Assembly: GCF_000002985.6 (NCBI RefSeq)
Contig: NC_003279.8
Location: 11,470,001-11,534,000, forward strand
Length of the DNA: 64,000 nt
Origin: Caenorhabditis elegans
Lineage: Eukaryota; Nematoda; Chromadorea; Rhabditida; Rhabditidae
Direction of reading: 5' to 3'
Every line of letters starts with the position of its first letter. Position 1 is the stretch's first letter. Position numbers and translations under genes: made by a program. Below, in pieces: positions 47,109 through 60,000 of the stretch. A model generated the notes under the pieces. That model searched no databases and was not told the origin of the DNA. It saw nothing but the letters and a program-made list of their open reading frames with translations.

Positions 47109-47565
47109 ATTATGAAATTTGACATGGAATTCCAGCAGTTTTAGCAGTTTTTCCTCAATTTATTCGATAAATTTCTTGAATTTTACATAATTCGTTTATA
47201 ATAAATGGGTTTTCTCTTATTATTCGTTTGAAAAATTGCGTTTTTGGCCTGCAAAAATATTCTAATTTGAATCTCCCTCGCTTTTCACGAAACGCGCCAA
47301 CCAGTGGTTGCTGGCGCGTTTCTCGTGAGCTTGCGCGAACGCTGCGCATTTCTTTTTTTCTCATTTCTCATCTTTTCTGCGTAAAATTATCCAATTTTTC
47401 TCTTTTTTTTTAAATTTTTCACGCCAAATTAAGAATTTGCTTACGTGGCAATCGTTTGAACCGCCTAAAAAAAAGCCCGTTATTTTCGTCGAAAATCATG
47501 TTGTCGCCGAGTTGGTGTTTTATCGATTTTTTTCCACCGAAAATTTTCGATTTTCAGAGCAAAAT
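47109..47565. other. Intergenic between hydrolase and SAFB-like gene
   Basis: AT-rich, with a GC-richer patch at 47280-47345 containing GCGCG-type motifs. Probable spliced-leader acceptor TTTTCAG at 47551-47557, just before the next ATG. Confidence 0.55.
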
Positions 47566-50500
47566 ATGCCGTTGGAAAGCGGAAAATTGATCAATGACTT
47601 GCGTGTTAGTGAATTGAAGGTAAGTGAATCATTTTTTCCACTGGAAATTCCCTATAAAATGCACTTTTTGCAGACAGAGCTCGAGAAGCGTGGTTTGAGT
47701 ACTCAAGGAGTCAAGGTTGTGCTCACTGTTCGTTTGAATAAGGTAAAAATGTGTGATGTATTTATTTATCGTCGAATCTCCTGTCAAAATTGAAAAATTA
47801 CAAAAAAAAACAATTTATTTGAAAAATGCAATAAAAGTCCACGTTGCTAGTTGCTACCAGTGTCCGATGGAGGGCAAAGCTGCAAAAAAATCGATATATA
47901 AATTCGGTTTCCCACCAATTGAAAGCGATACTTCTCGAATTTCCGGCCCAACTTTCCCGGAAAAAAGAAAAAGGGCTCCCCTCCCCCCATAAATTGTGCA
48001 TTCTATTCACCACTTGTGTGATCAAATTAGCGTCTCAAAATGCATAGAAAAAGGGCGCTGGCTAATGAGATGAACGGAACTTGAAGAAGAATTGGCTGCT
48101 TTTTTTCCGGCGAAAATCCATTTCCAACGGCTCAGACATTTTCGAGCTCCCCTTGTGAGCACACACGTTCCGGTGGAAGAGCACGTAAAAGCGGGGGGAA
48201 AAGAAGATGAAGCCGCCCGTGATTTGATTTGAAGGGAAAATTGGAAGAAGAAGAAGAAGGAAAAAGCTTTTAAGCGGATAGAGACAAAGTTCCCTTTTGT
48301 TCACCTCACCAACTTCCGGGAAAAGTGGCGTTACTGGACGAATTGTGGGGGTTTCTACAAGCTAATGCAATGAAAATGACGAATTTTGAAGGAAAAATCA
48401 ACTAATTTGATGTTAGCAGGGAAATTTTCCGACGTTTAGTGTTTTTTTTTTCACAAAAAAAATGATTTCCTAACATCAAATTAGACCAATTTCAATTCAA
48501 AATTCGATATTCTCAGCTCTAACTTTTTTCATCGTCAATTTCCTACCTTTGGCTGTCGATGGAAAACAAATTGAGAATGATGAATAAATTGCGAGTCATC
48601 TTTCGCCGCATGTTTTGGCATCTCGGACGGCGCAAATGTGTTGGAATGAATAAGTCGGTAGCCGGAAGACGCGAGTTGGTCGAACGCTTTCTCTAAGTTG
48701 CTGTGTTTTAGGAAGAATCTGGAAAGAGAGGATTGGGTTGAAGCTTTGAAATCTGGTTAACTTGTCATTTGGTAGTGCTGAAATACCAATCGTTCTGCTC
48801 AAATATTATGTTTCAAAAAGAGCTTATGAGCTCTTCTTGTGAAACTGTCGATTTCCGCTAGTGTACTCCCCCGTGTGGTGTGATCTACAAAAAATGCGGA
48901 TATTTTTCCCCAAAAAAATTTCACGTCAGCACGCATTTTTTGTAGATCAAACGGAGACGGAACATTTTTTAATGGTTCAGAAATCAGCTATTATAGCTAG
49001 AAACTGTAAATTTCGCGTAAATCTACATGACGGGTTTTCAGTATTTCTGGCCGCGAAAAAGCCTGTCTCTACCTAGAAGTGTAGCGATCCATCTCGAAAT
49101 CCGTGCCTCCTCCGTCTCTACACTCGTTCAACGAATCGCCGAACACTGCTCGGCACATGATTACTTTTCCGGATACGACGATTCGTAGAACCTGAAAATA
49201 TCCTTTTTCTCGACGTCAAAAATGATGAGCATTTGTCTGTGTGTGTCTCTCTTCTCTTAACATACATATTCCCCTATTGCTGTATTCATAAGCAATAATA
49301 GGGGAAAATTGATGGGAGAAAACCGCAAGAGAAATGAACAGAAAAAAGGAAAAAAAAACGAGAGCAGGAAAAATGGGCTTGTTGTTGTTCCCTTTACTGG
49401 TTCGGGATTTGATGACGCGAAAGCTTTTCCTGTTGTTTTTTGAGCCATAAAATGGATATTGTGTACCTTTCGAAACGTGACTTCTGGATTGATACGTCCG
49501 GTTGAGAGAGCCGCATGACAAGAGATGCTAATGGTTGACGGGCAGGCGGCCTCCACAAATGAAATGAGCCCAAGACGTTTGGCCTGGAATAAAGAGCAGC
49601 GATTCTTGGTTTCGGTGCATTTCCTGCTTTATCGTGAACACACGTGATGCCAGGCTGTCCCATCACGGTTTGATCTACAAAAAATGCGGGAATTTGTTGT
49701 CCAAAAATATGTGGCATCAGCACGTTCTTAACCATACGAAATCAGTTGAGAATTCTGTGTCTCTTCTCCCGCATTTTTTGTAGATCTATGTAGATCAATC
49801 CCATATGAGACACTCTGACACCACGCGTGAACGTTCAATTTTCCCACGGCAAGATTATGCCAAGATCTTATTCTGCGTTCAAGGATGATCGAATTCACTA
49901 CCAGAAAGCTTAATAGTGTGTTCCCCAAGTAAACGATAATTTTTTTTTGAAATTTTGTCCTAAAATATCCAAAATAGGAGTTTTGAGACAATTTTGAGCA
50001 TTTTTGAGCATTCTAGCTCCCATTTTCGCCAATCAATCTGGTAATTGAGCTTAGGGGGAATTTTTATGCTGGGGAACGAAAAGCTAAATTATGCATTTCC
50101 ACGGTGAAATGCTCATTATCCTAATTGAGCTCCATCTAGAAATGACAGAATTATGGGATTTTTTTAAATCTCGTATAGCTCTTTCTCATTTCGGAATCCA
50201 TAAATCCAAAGCAGCCGAGCTCTTACAAAAAGCTTCCATTAACTGCTCGCGGAGCCCATAGACTCACCTCAACGGCCAATCGGGCCCACTGATCGAAAGA
50301 TTCGGAGACGATAATGCTCATGTCACTGCGACGAAGCGCCTCGACGAGGATCCGCACAATCTTGTCATCTGAATCAGACGTTGCGTCGGGCGAAGTGGCG
50401 AGCAACGATTGTGGAGCACGTTGAAGTGTGGCACGAGTCGTTGAAATTGTTGCTCCGTGAGCACAAATAATTTGTGCAACTTGCATGTATGTGTGTGTGC

Positions 50501-53500
50501 GTTCACTTCTTCGTTTATCTCTAGTGTTTGTTAGCAGAAAGAAAGAAGAAGAATAGGAGGCAAAAGAGGACGTCAAAGACTCTTCAGAAGACTGAAGAAA
50601 ACCCGCAAAACGGGAGAGGAGCCCCCCAAGAAGAAGGCCACGCCCAATTTTGTGCTCCATTTCTGTGTCTCTTCTCTCGTGTGCTCTCCCAGTTCTTTTT
50701 TTGAATGTTTGGGAGATGCGCGAAAAGTCGAGTGTTTACAGTGGGAATAATGATTGTGGAAAAATAAAGTTTTTCTCCATTTTCCGATATTGGTATTAGT
50801 TTCAGCTCCGCCGACGAGCTAAATAAATTTTGTTTGACTCAGCGCCTTGGGGGGCCCGCTTTTTGTTTTTGTTCCAGCAGCGGCACCAGAGCTCGCGTGA
50901 AGCTCCAGACTCGATGTCATTGGCACGTCTTCTTCTTCTTCTTTTTCTTTTTTTTCCCCTTTTTCACCCCGTCTCATCTAAAGTTTGTGTACATATATAC
51001 ACATACATAACACGGAGGAGAAATAGAGAAGGATGGCGGCGCAGTTGAGGAAAAATGATGAATTATACTGCTTCTTCTTCTTCTTTTGCCACCATTTTTG
51101 CAAAGGGTGTTCGGAGAGAGTTTACGGGATGAAGAGACGCAGGAAACTCGGAGTTTCTTAACATGGCGCTCTTCGTTCTTTTTTTTTTTTGGTGCTTTTG
51201 GTGAATGGGTGGGTGGCAATTTGTCAGCAGTCAGTCACTTTTGAAGTTTCCGGCGGCGAGATTTCTATCTTTGTTAGCTGCTGGGTTCCGGTTGTCTCGT
51301 TTGTCTCGCGGAGCCCGTTTTCCCATTACGGTTTGATCTACAAAAAATGCGCGGGAATTTTTGGCCCAGAAAATGTGACGTCATCGCGTTCTGAACAGTT
51401 TAGATTTATGCGTCTCTTCTCGCGCATTTTTTGTAGATCTACGTAGGTCAAGACGAAATGGGACACTCTGACACCACGTGTGAAATGAGAAGGCACGTGG
51501 ATTCCAGGCTTTGTCGATTTACGCAGCTCTCGTGTACTCCTCCTGAGGAAGAGATATTTGAACGTTTTTGGCGAAAAATTGTTGATTTTTAATCATAATT
51601 CTGGTCATTTTACCCTTTAATTATAGGGTTTTAAGTGGAAATTGATTTTTTGTTCCACAGTAAATACATCGATTTTCACTTAATTTCCTACAGGATAAAA
51701 TGACCATAATTATGATTGAAAATCGACCATTTTTCGCCAAAAACGTTCAAATAATCTCAAAAAAAAAATTTCTAAATTGACATACATAGCCTTCAAAATT
51801 TAATTTTTAAGCCTAAAACCGCATTTTTCAGGCTCTCCGAGATGAGGGACTCGATCCAGCAGATCACGTATTCGAGCATGCAGTGAGCCCGATGAAAAAG
51901 AGCACACGCCGGAGCAACGAAATGGCACGAGCAGCGGCTGCAGCAGCAGCAGAAAAAGTGGAAAAGGGTGCAGGAGACGAAGGAAATGATGAGAATGGTT
52001 GGTTTTTTAGGCTTTTTTTTTTCGTTGATTTTTTGGTGGTTTCTTCTATTGTTGGAATTAGATTTACTTGATTATTGGGGGGTCAGTTTCATCAGGAACA
52101 ATCAATGGAGTTTTTTTTTGTCAGTTTTAGTCGAGGAGAAGGAAGAAGAAGAGGAGGAGGAGGATTCACACGATTTGCAAATTATTGAGGATCATGAGTT
52201 GGAGGTGCCAAGTGATGAGAAAGATGATACATTGGTGGAGGATGAAGAGTTTGAGGAAGCTGAGCAAGTTGAGCCGGAGCCTGAGGCCGTGGAGCCAGTT
52301 GTCGAGGAGAAGCCCGAGGAGAAGCTTGAGGAGAAGCCCGAGGAGAAGCTTGAGGAAAAGCCCGAGGAAAAGCCTGTTGAGCCAGAAGTCGTTACAGTTG
52401 AGGAGCCGGTGGCAGAGGTTATTGAGGTGGAAAAGGCAGTCGCGGAGCCTGTTGAGCTGAAAGAGAAGCCGGAAAAGGAGCCGGAGGTTGTTCTTGTCGA
52501 GGAGCCCGTGGAGCAGCTGGAAAATGAGCCCGAAGTGGTGCCAATGGAAGTTGAAGAAGCAAAGAAATCGGATGAGCAAGACGGTGAGGACGAGTTTGAG
52601 GAGGATGATTCATCGTCGGATATTGAGATTATTGAGCCAACTCTACAAGAATCGGAGCCGCTAGCGGAGGAGAAAGTGGAAAAAAAGGAGAAGAAGCCAG
52701 AAGAAATTCCACACAATTTGGAGCAAAATGAGCCAATTTCTATGGAAACTGAGGAGAAAGTTGAGGAAGAAGTGATCATTCTCAACTCATCGATCAATAA
52801 TGTCAGTCAGGATGATGAGATTGTTTTGGACTATGAAGAGGATTTGCTCGAGGATCCACTGGATGAGCCCATTGAGCAAAAGGAGCCAAAAGCCGCTGAG
52901 CCAACACCGAAACAATTGCAAAAAGTGGAGGCATCAACTCCACAGGCAACACCATCAAAAGCAGCTTCTTCATCTGCCGGCAGTGGAAAATCGATGCTCT
53001 TTGGAGATGACGTCAAGAAGACGTCGATATGGATTCGTGGAATGACTCCGGCGACGAAGGCTTCAAGTGTCAAGGTAATCGCCTCGCGAAACTGTTGAGC
53101 TTTTTTTTGAGAGGAATAGCGTTAAAAAACTGAGCCAAATTTGGAGCATTTTGAGCAGAATTTGGCTCAAAACTGCTGAACATTTTGGTTTTAGACGGTG
53201 AAAATTGAAGAATTTAGATTTTTCTAGCAAAATTGAGCCAAAAGAGCATCCCCTGCTCACCCCAATTACCGCCTAAATTCGCCCCAAGATTTTGAGCATT
53301 TCGGAAAGAGCTGCGAATTTTAGTGACCACTGAAACTTTTTCCCCAAAAAAAGCGCCCTGAAGCGGAATTTGGAGCATTTTTGTGCTCCAAGTTTCGTTA
53401 AAATTCGCTCAAATTTGCACGGTTGCCAATATCAACTTGATAGTCGCAGAATTTGAGCAAAAATGCTCCAAAAACGGATCGAGGCTCTACGTGGAGCACA

Positions 53501-56500
53501 ACACTCTGCACTACAACTGAAAATTTGAGAATTTGGCTCAAAATGTGCTCGAAATTTGCTCGGCTGAAACTTGTGCTGCGAATTTAAAAGAAATTTCAAG
53601 TTTAAGCCAGATTTGGAGCATTTTGAGCTCCAACATGCTTCAAAATCGCCGAAAATCGCTGAAAACGGATCGAAGCCGCCAAGGATCATCCCGAAATGAC
53701 GACATTCGGAGCTCATAGAATTTTGAAAATTTAGAAATTGAGCACACTTTTTCTGATCTCCGCAACCCGGGCTCGAAAATCAATGAAAATCCGCAAAACT
53801 CTCGTTTTTTTTCCAGCAACTCGCGAGCCAATACGGAAAAGTGATCCAATCGAAGATTTTCAATTCAAAGGCTGCCGACGCGAATGGAGACGTCAAAAAT
53901 TGCTTTGCACTCATCCAATTTGCTGACGTCACTGCGATGGAGCTGGCGATGACGTCACTTCATCAGAAAAACTATCAAGGACGTGTGCTTCGAGTTGAGA
54001 AGGTAGCGGTTTTTTTTACTTTAAAAAATTGATTTTTCTGCTTTTCTGAGCCAAATTTTATCATTTTTCAGGTCTCCGAGTCTCATCTTACTTCATCGGC
54101 TGAGAAACTGGCTCGGGAGAAGCATGTTGCTGAGGCGGCGAGCACAATGAGCACTTCCCCGGCACCGACGCCAACCCCGGAGCCTGTTGTCACTACTACG
54201 ACCACAACGTCAGCTGCTCCAAAACGAAAAGAACCAATTCATGCTCCAGAATCGTCGTCGTCTGAAGGACAACGAGCCAAACGTCGTGCGATAGAGGCGC
54301 CGGTTCGAAGCAGAAGTAGAAGCCGTGGCGGCGGCGGTGAGCCGAGAAGCAGCCGAAAGCCGATAACTTTTGATCGGGAAGAGGAGTCGAATCGAGATTC
54401 TCGTCGAACAATTGCGGCGGCACCACCGGCGAGAACGTCGAGAATGGCGAGATCTCCGTTGAGAGCTCCGTTGAGAGCCGCGAGGGGATCTGAGAGCTCG
54501 AGAAGTTCGACCAGAGGTGGTGGTGGTGGTGGAGAATCGTTGACCATCTCGTCCAGAGTTGATACTAGGTACATTCGGTTCAAGCTAAACAAAAAGAGCT
54601 TTTTTGGAGCAGTTTTGAGCAATTTTGACGAATTTTGAGCTTTTTCAAGCAAATTTAAAGCAATTTTGAGTTTTTAAAGTTATTTTGAGCCATTTTAGGG
54701 TTTTTAAACCAATTTTGGCCCATATTAGGGATGTTTTAAGCAATTTTGAACCATTTTAATGCCATTTTCCGCTAATCCTCCAATCTCCCAATTTTTCAGC
54801 GGCTGCCGTGGTGGAGCAATCAAGCGATCCGTTGAACGTTCGGTTCCCAACAACATTAGCACTTCGGAGCTCCGTCGTAAGCATCATCAAATCCATGTGA
54901 CTGTTCAACAAGATGCTCCACGAGCATCGTATCAAACGGAGCAATACGCCAGAGAGCGTTCCTCTTCTACTACTACTTCTTCGAGAAGACGTCAAGTATC
55001 ACCGGATCGTTCGGAACAGCGTCGTCATCGAGATGAGCCGCCGCCGCGTCGAGCTCCACAGGAGCAACCATCTCGACGTCGTGGAGCTTCTCCTCCGGAG
55101 CCACCTCGTCGTCAGGAAGGAGCAAGAAGATCGGAAGAGCCGGAGAGAAGACGTCTATTTGATGAGCGTGAACAATTGGCTCACATAATGGCAGCAAAGG
55201 ACATGTATGCGGAACAGCAGAAGATCAGAGCCGAAAAAGCACTTATAGCTTTTCAAATGCAACAATTGGAAAAGAAGAAGCTTGAAGCGGAGCTCCAAAT
55301 AGCTCAAAAAGCTCTGCTCATGCAACAGGCTGCACTTGGCGGTGGCGGAGCACTAGTCGTCGACGGTGGAGCTCTTGTCGCTGGCGGTGGAGCCGTAGGA
55401 TATCATCACCAGGAGCATCGTTCGAGTTATGGTGGTGGTGGAAGCAGCAGCAATGGCGGCAGCAGCAACAGACGTCGCCAAACTCGGAGATCACCATCAC
55501 CACCGCAACAGCATCACAGTAGTTCGAGAAGACAGCGAAGAGATAGCGGCGGAGCAGGTGAGCCCGGGAGCCGGGAAGCAATTTTGGATGGAAATCTCAC
55601 CTTTGGCCAATTTTCCAGCACATTTTCAGCTTTAATCGGCTGAAAATGTTCGAAATTGAGCCTCAAGGTGACATTTTCAGTGAAATTTTGCTAGTTTTTA
55701 GATAATTTTAGACAAAAATCTCTAATTTTCAGGCCGTTATCGCCAGTCTACTTCCTCGTCGAACTCTAATCGCAATAGCAACAGCGGCGGTCGTAACCTT
55801 GTAGTCACTGCCACCACCACCAACAACACCAACGCCACCAATGCTGGAAGATCTTATGGGATTCAATCGGTGCCAGACGCTAGCTCGTACTCTACCAACA
55901 ACTATCAACAACGATCGTCGGCCGCTTCTGCCTATGATCTACAGATTACTGCAACTATGCCACAAGCTGGAGCCGCCAATTCTGGAGCAGCATATCATCA
56001 GCCGTATGGAAATGTTTATCAGCATAATACTGGTGAGCGTTTTTTTTTCTAGGCGAAAATTGATGGATTATTGATTTTTCGTCAGAGTTATCGATTTTCT
56101 GATAAAAAAAAATCAATTTTTCACTAAATTATCGATTATATGACGAATTTATTGATTTTTGAGGAAATTCTCGATTTTGACGAAATTATCGATTTTTGAC
56201 GAAAATTTCGATTTTTTCATGAATTTATCGTATTCATCTCCTTTAAACTAAATTTTTGACCATCTTTTGTGACAATATCGATTTTCAATACAAATTTCCT
56301 CCTAATTTACAATTTTTCAGCCGCCTATCCAGTGTGGGGAGGACTTGATGCTCAAGGACACATGGCAATGGACACTAATTGGTCTCAAAATGCTGCAACT
56401 CCATCGACATCTACATCTTCTGGTGGTGGTGGTGGACAACAATGGCAACAGCAATCTTATGGAAGTAATCAACATCAGCATCATCAGAACAATAACTCGT

Positions 56501-56562
56501 CTCAACCATCTTCATCGAATCGACGCGGCAATGATTATGGAAATTATCGCGGAAATTATTGA
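47566..56562 (+). CDS. SAFB/SLTM-like protein: SAP domain, acidic region, RRM, coiled coil
   Basis: Nine exons: 47566-47619, 47674-47742, 51832-51997, 52125-53074, 53817-54002, 54072-54568, 54800-55557, 55733-56032 and 56321-56562; 1073 residues. A SAP DNA-binding motif spans residues about 8-45 (INDLRVSELKTELEKRGL, then LTVRLNKALRDEGLD) across exons 1-3. Residues about 100-370 are Glu/Pro/Val repeats. An RRM lies at about 391-475 (SIWIRGMTP as RNP2, CFALIQF as RNP1). Then RS/RG-rich sequence, a Arg/Gln/Glu coiled coil at about 750-820, and a Gly/Ser/Asn/Gln-rich tail. This order matches scaffold attachment factor B, a nuclear RNA/DNA-binding regulator of transcription and splicing. Intron 2 is 4.1 kb and hosts a nested KCTD-like gene. 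It converges on the dystrophin gene. Confidence 0.85.
48535..50486 (-). CDS. KCTD8/12/16-like protein, nested in the SAFB-like gene intron
   Basis: Three exons: 50486-50268, 49191-49073 and 48718-48535; about 173 residues if translation reads into TGA at 48535, or longer if AAG/GTAGG at 48546 is used as a donor. Exon 1 has a T1/BTB-like start (ISTTRATLQRAPQSLLA). Exons 2-3 match the C-terminal H1 domain of KCTD8/12/16: LRIVVSGKVIMCRAVFGDSL, NECRD, DRYTSRFFLKHSNLEKAFDQ, LASSGYRLI, FIHHSQFVFHR. In animals these proteins bind GABA-B receptors and G protein beta-gamma. Both reading-frame junctions are clean. The T1 part is short and diverged. It lies wholly within intron 2 of the + strand gene. 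Confidence 0.7.
48878..48955. repeat. GATCTACAAAAAATGCG foldback (short copy)
   Basis: TGATCTACAAAAAATGCGG ... GCATTTTTTGTAGATCAAAC, 20-bp arms, in the SAFB-like gene intron 2. Confidence 0.85.
49658..49812. repeat. GATCTACAAAAAATGCG foldback
   Basis: GTCCCATCACGGTTTGATC, TACAAAAAATGCGGGAA ... TCCCGCATTTTTTGTAGATC, ATGTAGATCAATCCCATATG. Same intron. Confidence 0.85.
51318..51475. repeat. GATCTACAAAAAATGCG foldback
   Basis: TTTCCCATTACGGTTTGATC ... GCGCATTTTTTGTAGATCTA, closing GACGAAATGGGACACTCTGA. Third copy in the 4.1-kb intron. Confidence 0.85.
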
Positions 56563-57076
56563 TTTTTTTATTCTATTGATTTTTTTGTTCTTTTTTTCGT
56601 TCCTCTTACCCAACTTCCCCCCCCCCCCCCCCTGAAAATCCCGGCTTCCCTGTATCTCTATGATATTTTTTCTGTTGAAAAATATACCAAATTCCCCCTC
56701 ATTTCCACACTTAAAATAAGAATCTTAAAATGTTTTTTTTTTGTAATTTCTAGCTCTGTCCCCATTAGAATCTCGTGTTCCCCCATTTTTTTTTGCAATT
56801 TAAGCAATTTAAATTTAAATCCCCCCCCCCCCCCCCCCCCCACCTCTGATGCTTTATTTGTCTTTTGTTCGTCCCTCTCCTATCCGCATAACTTTTTATT
56901 CAAAAAATTGATGAATAAATCGAAAAAATGGTTTATTTGTCGATGAAAAAATTCAAAAAATATATAAATATTTAGTTTCGTATATTCGTATATGGGACTA
57001 GAGATTTTGTGTGTCTTTTTGGATAAAAAAATTCGAAATGGTAAAAATCAACAAAAAATCGATAAATCAATAAAAA
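56563..57076. other. Convergent 3' intergenic region with poly-C runs
   Basis: Separates two convergent genes. Runs of about 14 C at 56619-56632 and about 20 C at 56821-56840. T-rich elsewhere. No gene seen. Confidence 0.7.
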
Positions 57077-60000
57077 TCAATCATTCTCCTCATCATCGGA
57101 ATCATATACAACAGACACCACCAGGGATTCCATTGCTTTTCCTAAATCATCACAAGCTGTCATTAGATTTTGCATTTGTCCGACACTGCTGCCACGTGGC
57201 CCACCACCGGCTCCGCCAGCTTCATCCGATGAGTCTTCAGCTCCGCCGCCGGCCGCTTCTGCCTGCTCCTGATGACGACTACTCACAATAAGACCACGAT
57301 CCAGTGTGCTCGCGGAGCCCGAACGAGCACGTTCGGGGCTCCATGGTTGATGATGACTTCCGCGGAGCAACGAGTTGGTTGAGAGGGGAGCTTGTTGCTT
57401 TTGCTGAAACAGGAAAAATCAAAAAAAAAAGATAATTATAGCGGAAAATCGATTTTTTATCGATTTTTTACGGGAATTTTCAGTTATATTAAGAAGATTT
57501 AATGAAGAACTCGTTTTTGGCGCAAAAATCGAAAAAATCGATGAGATCGGTTTTTCGATTTTTTATTGACCGGCGGACTATGTGGAAAAATGCGCCGGCG
57601 CAAGCGTATACAATTTGCGCCGGCAGAAAGTTTTCACACGTTCAAAAAAGCGAAAAATTGATAAAGTATCGATTTTTCTAATATAAAATGATTTTTTCTT
57701 AAAATTTCCATCTTTCCGCTGCGAAAAAATGTTGAAAATCGAAAAAATCAATAAATTTTCGATTATACCGGTAGAAAATTGAATAAATCGATAATTTATC
57801 GATTTTTAAAAGGCATGTATGAAAAAATGCTTCTGATTTATTGATTTTATCTTCACAACAATTTCAATTGTTTGAAAATATTAAGCATGTTATGCTCCGC
57901 CCCTTTCGGAGTAAACATCAATAACTCATCGATTTTTTCTTTAGATTTTCTGGAGAATTGATGTTTTCCCTTTCAATATCAATAGTTTTTGTTATTTTCC
58001 GAAAGAAATTTTTAGAAAAAGTGTGCTCTGTTAGCGGCGGGACCAAAAATCGATAATTTATCGTTTTTTTTTCAATATTGTTCGATATTGACAGAACATA
58101 GGCATTATAAAGGTCATTCGATAGGTAAACTCAATGACAAAAACATCAAAACTCACCGCATCTATAACTTTCTTCAACCTTTGCAGCTGCATCTCGAGCT
58201 GCTCATTTTGCTGCTCTAGAATTCGAGAGCGATGCTCCAAACGTTGCTTGTGGAGGCGTAGGGCTTTCGCCTCGTCCATTACCTGACAAATTTATTTTTA
58301 AAAAATTATTATTCATTAGACTCTTAAAAAATTATAAATTTTCAGATTTTTGAAAAAAAAATTTAAAAAAATTGGAAATTTTTTTTTCGCAAAAAATTTT
58401 TTCCCTAAAAATTTTTCACAACAAACATGATTATGAATATTGTAAACTTACGTCATTCTGGCTCTGTGTGCTCTTCAATGACACTACACTTCTACCATTT
58501 CTCAATGGTAACGTTCCTCCCCGACTCTCACTCTGATGTCGTTCCTGATGACGTTTTGAGCTTCTAAAAATGTTTTTTATTGATTTTTTTGGAAGGCAAT
58601 ATTACTTTCTAAGTAATTATATTATTTTTGTAAAAGTCTGAAAAATGTACAGAAAATGTAGCAGGAAATACGGAAAAATTTGCAGAATTTAGGATATTTG
58701 GGTGAAGTTTGCTTTAGAGCACAGTTGCTACATGAAGGAACTTTGAAAAATTTTGGGTTTTATGTAGAAATTTAAGAGCAAGTGTTTCAAAAATATTAGC
58801 TTTTGAGTTTTGGGAAAAATCTTGAAAATTGACAAAGTTACGGCGTTTTGAAATTTTTTAGTTTTTAGAAAAATTGTTTAGAAAAAAAAATTCCAAAATT
58901 TTTAAATTTGTTTTTCAATTTTCTTCCAGGCCTTAAACTTCTAAAACCGTACCTATCAATTTCCATAGTACTAGCTGCACCTCGTTTCCACTCGAGCTCC
59001 TTTCTCAGCTGCTTATTCTCGAATTGCAGACGGTGAAGCATCTGGTCCATTTCATCCCGTTGCAGTTGTTCTACCTGAAAATTTTGTCAGTTTTAAAAGG
59101 GAAAGATATATTGAAGCTGGGGTAAACTTTGAATCTGATATTTTGAAACAAAAATTGCGAAAAATTATTTTTTAAAAATTTTAGAATTTTTCTCCGTAAA
59201 ATTTTTTTTTTCAAAAAATTGGTATTTTTCAAAATCTCAAATTTTTGTCAATTTTCAAGTTTATTTGAAACTTCAAAAACTATCAGATTTTACATTTTCC
59301 CGCGCTAAATTTGAATATATTTTCAATTAAAAAAAAAATTTCCACGCGGTAGTAAACGCGCTCCAATGAGAAACCCTTTAAATTGCCATTTTCATTTGTT
59401 TTTCAGTGGTTGTTGGAAGGAATATTACTTTTAAAAATTTGATTTTTAAGTGGCAATAGTCTAATAAGCAATAACATTATGTATTTGAGTATTTGGAGAA
59501 AAAATGATTTGTTGTAAAAAAAATGAGTTTCCCTAAAAACTCTACCGTAGTCTACCGTACCCAGTGTCTCTTGCATTTGCACTGCTCACATTTGATATAT
59601 CGCTCTATTGGGTCATCATCAGATACAGATTTTCCAGATATTTTCAGCAATTTTAGCAGGCTACACATTTTATTCTCGAAAAAAAAATTTCAAAAAATTT
59701 TAAAATTTTTTTTTCCTCAAAATTTAAAATATTTAATTTTTAAAGCTAAAATATGCTGAAAAATCAAAAAATTAACCAAAAATATCGAGAAAAGTCACAG
59801 AGAAAACAGTATTAAGATCACTTTTTGGGGAGGGTGTGGTGGTCAAGAAGAAGAAGAAGGGATGGGAGAAAAACGGTTTTCTCTGGCCCTCTGCGTCTCT
59901 TCTATTTCTCACTTTTTGCCATTTTTCTCACATTCCCCCCACTTTTCTTTCCATTTTCTAACGGTCTCGGCAAGGTGACAAAACGCATGTGGAGGCGCAG